64,000 nucleotides of DNA. Origin: Druceiella hillmani (taxonomy: Eukaryota; Arthropoda; Insecta; Lepidoptera; Hepialidae). The translations under genes were made by a program, and so were the position numbers. The notes below the pieces were generated by a model. It was not told the DNA's origin and did no database searches. It was given only the letters and a program-made list of their open reading frames with translations. How positions within the stretch are numbered: the stretch's first letter is position 1; every line of letters starts with the position of its first letter. Shown here piece after piece: positions 61,291 to 64,000 of the stretch. The DNA lies in NCBI GenBank assembly GCA_039881145.1, contig JAYKKI010000074.1, forward strand, positions 11,101,501 through 11,165,500, read 5' to 3'.

Positions 61291-63013
61291 GCCCTTTTGA
61301 AACTTAATTCAAAAAGTTTTTGATTAATTACTTAATGCTGCATTTTTAGATTTTTTAATTTAACATCCTTTATTTAATATATAATTTTACATGATTGAAA
61401 TTAAAAAATCGGTGACTCAATTGATTCTCAAAACGATTCATGTCATCACGAACTAGGATTTTTATACGTTCATCTATATTTGGGTTATCGTAAGATTTAT
61501 GATAAAATAAAATGTGTCACAAATAAATTCTGTCTTTAATTCTGCAAGTGTTTGGTTTTTGCACGGAACATTAAAAATTTGCAGCTTTCAAAACTGTTTT
61601 ATGGATTAAATATTTATCTTATTCCTGCGGACTTTTGTAGAATGAGCCACCTTTGTTTTACGTTGGATATAAAAGCTTTCGTCATTTAAACATCTGGACC
61701 TTTAATTCGGTATAGGGATAAAGTAATTTATTGTCAAATAATTTTCTCTCAAAAACACTTTTACAAATTTCCTACATCCAAAAAACTTTCAAAATTTTCC
61801 TTACTCATTACATTACTAAAGAAGGCATGATAAATATTAAAGGTAGAATTGTTTATGTCAAATGTGCAAAAAATATTTAATTGTACGTTTTCAATTTCTC
61901 AATTGATTATTATTTGGAACGAAAAGATATTAAATTAATGACCAGTACCAATTTTGGTCTATCTGTCATGACCATTTTTTCAAAAACCGCTTGGCGCTGA
62001 AATTTGAGCGATATAGTGATAAAACATATTAACTCACGCATATCAGTAGGTAAAATATATAAATATTCATATGGAAGCTTAAACAAATATTCAGTGAAAG
62101 AACCTGCATTTGGGTCTGCAATCAACATTCGGGTTTACCACACCCCAATATAACACGGTATATTTGAACTTTGTAGAGCCAAATGTTACGAGTAGATACC
62201 ATACGATCTGTTACACTTTTACTGGTTAGCAGTAATGTTTACACAACACCACGCTTATGGCCCTCATATTAACATGACAACACACAGTTGTTCTCAGACT
62301 CACCAACAAATTCCGTCCCCTTTATGCCTCCGCTTTTCTCACTACTTATATATCCTAAACGGAAGTCTTGCGGGATAGAGGTCAATTCAGTTCTGGATCC
62401 ACGTTATTCATTCAAATAAATGTCTTCATCTAAATTTAACTGGCTTTTAAAATTGATCTTAAGGTCCTGTACCTTTGCATTCAAATCGCAAAGCTAAATC
62501 AGTAACATTTGTTCCTTATACCTTAATTGGAGTGATAATACAACTACAAAGATGGGTGGGTCTCACCCTGAAAGAAGGCATATTCTGAAACTCCGAAGGA
62601 ATTTCTGTAATTTGTTATTTTTACCTACTTAAATAAATTTCTTTTAGAAGGAGACATTATCACCTTCATAAGGCCCCTAAAATATATAATATTAACATCG
62701 CCACTTCATTTCCCCTCAATTCGAGAGCTGGATCCATCGTTAAATATGAAAATTATGTACAGGCTTCTATTGTGAAATTAACGTTTTATTTCATATCAAG
62801 AAACCTAATTTTATCATTACATTACAACTGTGTTAAATTTTTTTTTTATTTGTCAATATTGTTGTATAAATAAATTTCAATTAATGAAATTTGATCAGCA
62901 ATTAACGTTTTAGGCAAATATTAACTACGTAAAAAATTTTAATTTTAAATAAATCGAATTTAACAGAACATAATAAGATGGTTTCAGTTACACAAACAAT
63001 TTTTTACTTTTTA
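61291..63013. other. Non-coding, no gene recognised
   Basis: The 72-codon minus frame (61910-62128) overlaps a dispersed repeat. The rest is A+T-rich and unremarkable. Confidence 0.55.
61953..62025 (+). repeat. TGTCATAGCCATTTTTCT repeat, copy 3
   Basis: TCTATCTGTCATGACCATTT, TTTCAAAAACCGCTTGG, CTGAAATTTGAGCGATATAG. Matches copies 1 and 2 block by block. It explains the unrecognised minus-strand frame across it. Confidence 0.5.
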
Positions 63014-63245
63014 AAAAACACAAGCCGGAACAATATTTGTAATTAGTTTTTCAATGTCACTGCCGGCCACTTTGTCGTCGCAGCAACGGCGTAGCAAGTT
63101 CCGTTTTTCTTGTCGCTTGGTTACGAACAACACTGTTCCACGTTCCACGTCTGGTCTAGGCTTTTCATTATGACTTTCTCTAGAGTGGCTGCGAATAAAG
63201 ACGGCAGCAAAAGTTACTGAGCCCGAAATAATTTTACAATTTGAA
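63014..63245 (-). repeat. G+C-rich island G, copy 2
   Basis: Second copy of the segment at 51660-51905. On the minus strand it lies inside a 93-codon open frame (63292-63011) containing IISGSVTFAAVFIRSH, VLFVTKRQEKRNLLRRCC and DKVAGSDIEKLITN. The first part matches copy 1 residue by residue in several stretches. The minus strand has GTCTTTATTCGCAG, acceptor-like, at the position equivalent to copy 1. It carries the 26-bp string shared with 60858-60883. Protein identity is unknown; a transposon or a duplicated exon are both possible. Confidence 0.55.
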
Positions 63246-64000
63246 CTTTTATTACAATAGTTTGAAAAGATCTCTTCAGTACCTAGAGTCACATTTTTTT
63301 TAATAATTTTAACTTAATAAAAATAAATTATTGTTTTTTACAGCTTCACCCAATTAACGGACACTATAAAAAGGAATTACGACCGATACATTGTTATTTA
63401 TTTAACTTATATTCAGATTTTAGAGTTAAAGAAGAATATTAACCAGATTTAGTATTTGGCACAAGTAATGTTCTTCAATATATTATATAGAAAATGTTTG
63501 AATATTCAGAGATATGAGAGGATTCCACTGTAGTTTTTTATTACATTCTTATATATTGGACATATTGTGATACGGAATATTCGGGTTCCAGCTTAAAAAT
63601 TTTTAAAGTACTTTCATAGAACCAGAAATTTAAAAATTATGACATTTGCAAGGAAATACATTTTTGGTTGAATTTTTTTCACTTCCCCATTATTATAATG
63701 CACATGGAGATTATTATTTATGCATTATTCATGTATATTGTAACAAATTCACGAGAACAGATTGAATTAAAAAAGTTAGTATTACTATGCTTTCCACTTG
63801 TTCCAGTTATTGAAGACTGGAACCAATGGAAAGAATTGGTTTATGATTTTAGGGTTGAAACTTTTGGTCGAAGTTCGCTGTACAAATAACTATTTCTAAT
63901 TAAAAAGTTGCGCGCAGTAGACGTTGTCTTGTTGAATAAAGTATAAATGCTTCTAAAACAATGAAAGCAGAATAATTTTGTTCAATGTTCTTCAAAGCAA
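63246..64000. other. Non-coding, no gene recognised
   Basis: The 73-codon plus frame at 63668-63889 is unrecognised. The window ends in ordinary A+T-rich sequence. Confidence 0.5.

Overview
This is 64 kb of very A+T-rich eukaryotic DNA, roughly three-quarters A+T by eye. It has long (TA)n tracts, tRNA-derived SINEs, mariner, LINE and other transposon fossils, and no operon-like packing. The repeat families point to an arthropod, most likely an insect; I cannot name the species. I found no intact host gene, no convincing host exon, no rRNA or functional tRNA gene, and no CRISPR array. Most open frames are 60-107 codons, low-complexity and what chance gives at this composition. A few are readable pieces of transposons. 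The window is best read as intergenic or long-intron DNA made of old mobile elements.

Layout. 0-6 kb: unannotated A+T-rich DNA with microsatellites and the first copy of a three-copy dispersed repeat. 6.3-7.2 kb: minus-strand fossil of an arthropod transposon-like ORF. 10.2-15.5 kb: two SINE copies in opposite orientation and a mariner fragment. 16.1 kb: a TA tract of almost 200 bp. 17.2 kb: a three-unit minisatellite. 18.4 kb: a second mariner fragment. 26.7-28.9 kb: a decayed tandem array of about 110-130 bp units flanked by direct repeats; an inverted partial copy lies at 50.3 kb. 33.0-33.5 kb: minus-strand LINE reverse transcriptase fossil. 33.6-40.3 kb: four copies of a foldback element. 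38.2 kb: C-terminal fossil of an RTE-type LINE. 45.0-47.05 kb: a diverged 2-kb inverted repeat. 47.8-48.0 kb: two adjacent hairpins. 50.5 kb: a G+C-rich tandem duplication. 51.7, 60.9 and 63.1 kb: G+C-rich islands, of which the first and third are homologous.

The strongest signal is the foldback family at 33.6-40.3 kb. Its arms carry a 41-nt motif that fits a minimal type I hammerhead ribozyme. All the conserved core residues are present, with 4-bp helix I, 5-bp helix II and a very short helix III capped by the palindrome CUAG. In the best copy (39.45-39.71 kb) a full motif lies in each arm, on opposite strands. Short-helix-III hammerheads are known from Penelope-like retroelements and retrozymes, so these may be relics of such elements or a non-autonomous ribozyme-bearing foldback family. 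No reverse transcriptase of Penelope type was seen here.

All protein-family calls rest on recognising residues by eye; no database search was possible. Percent identities are not given because none were computed.
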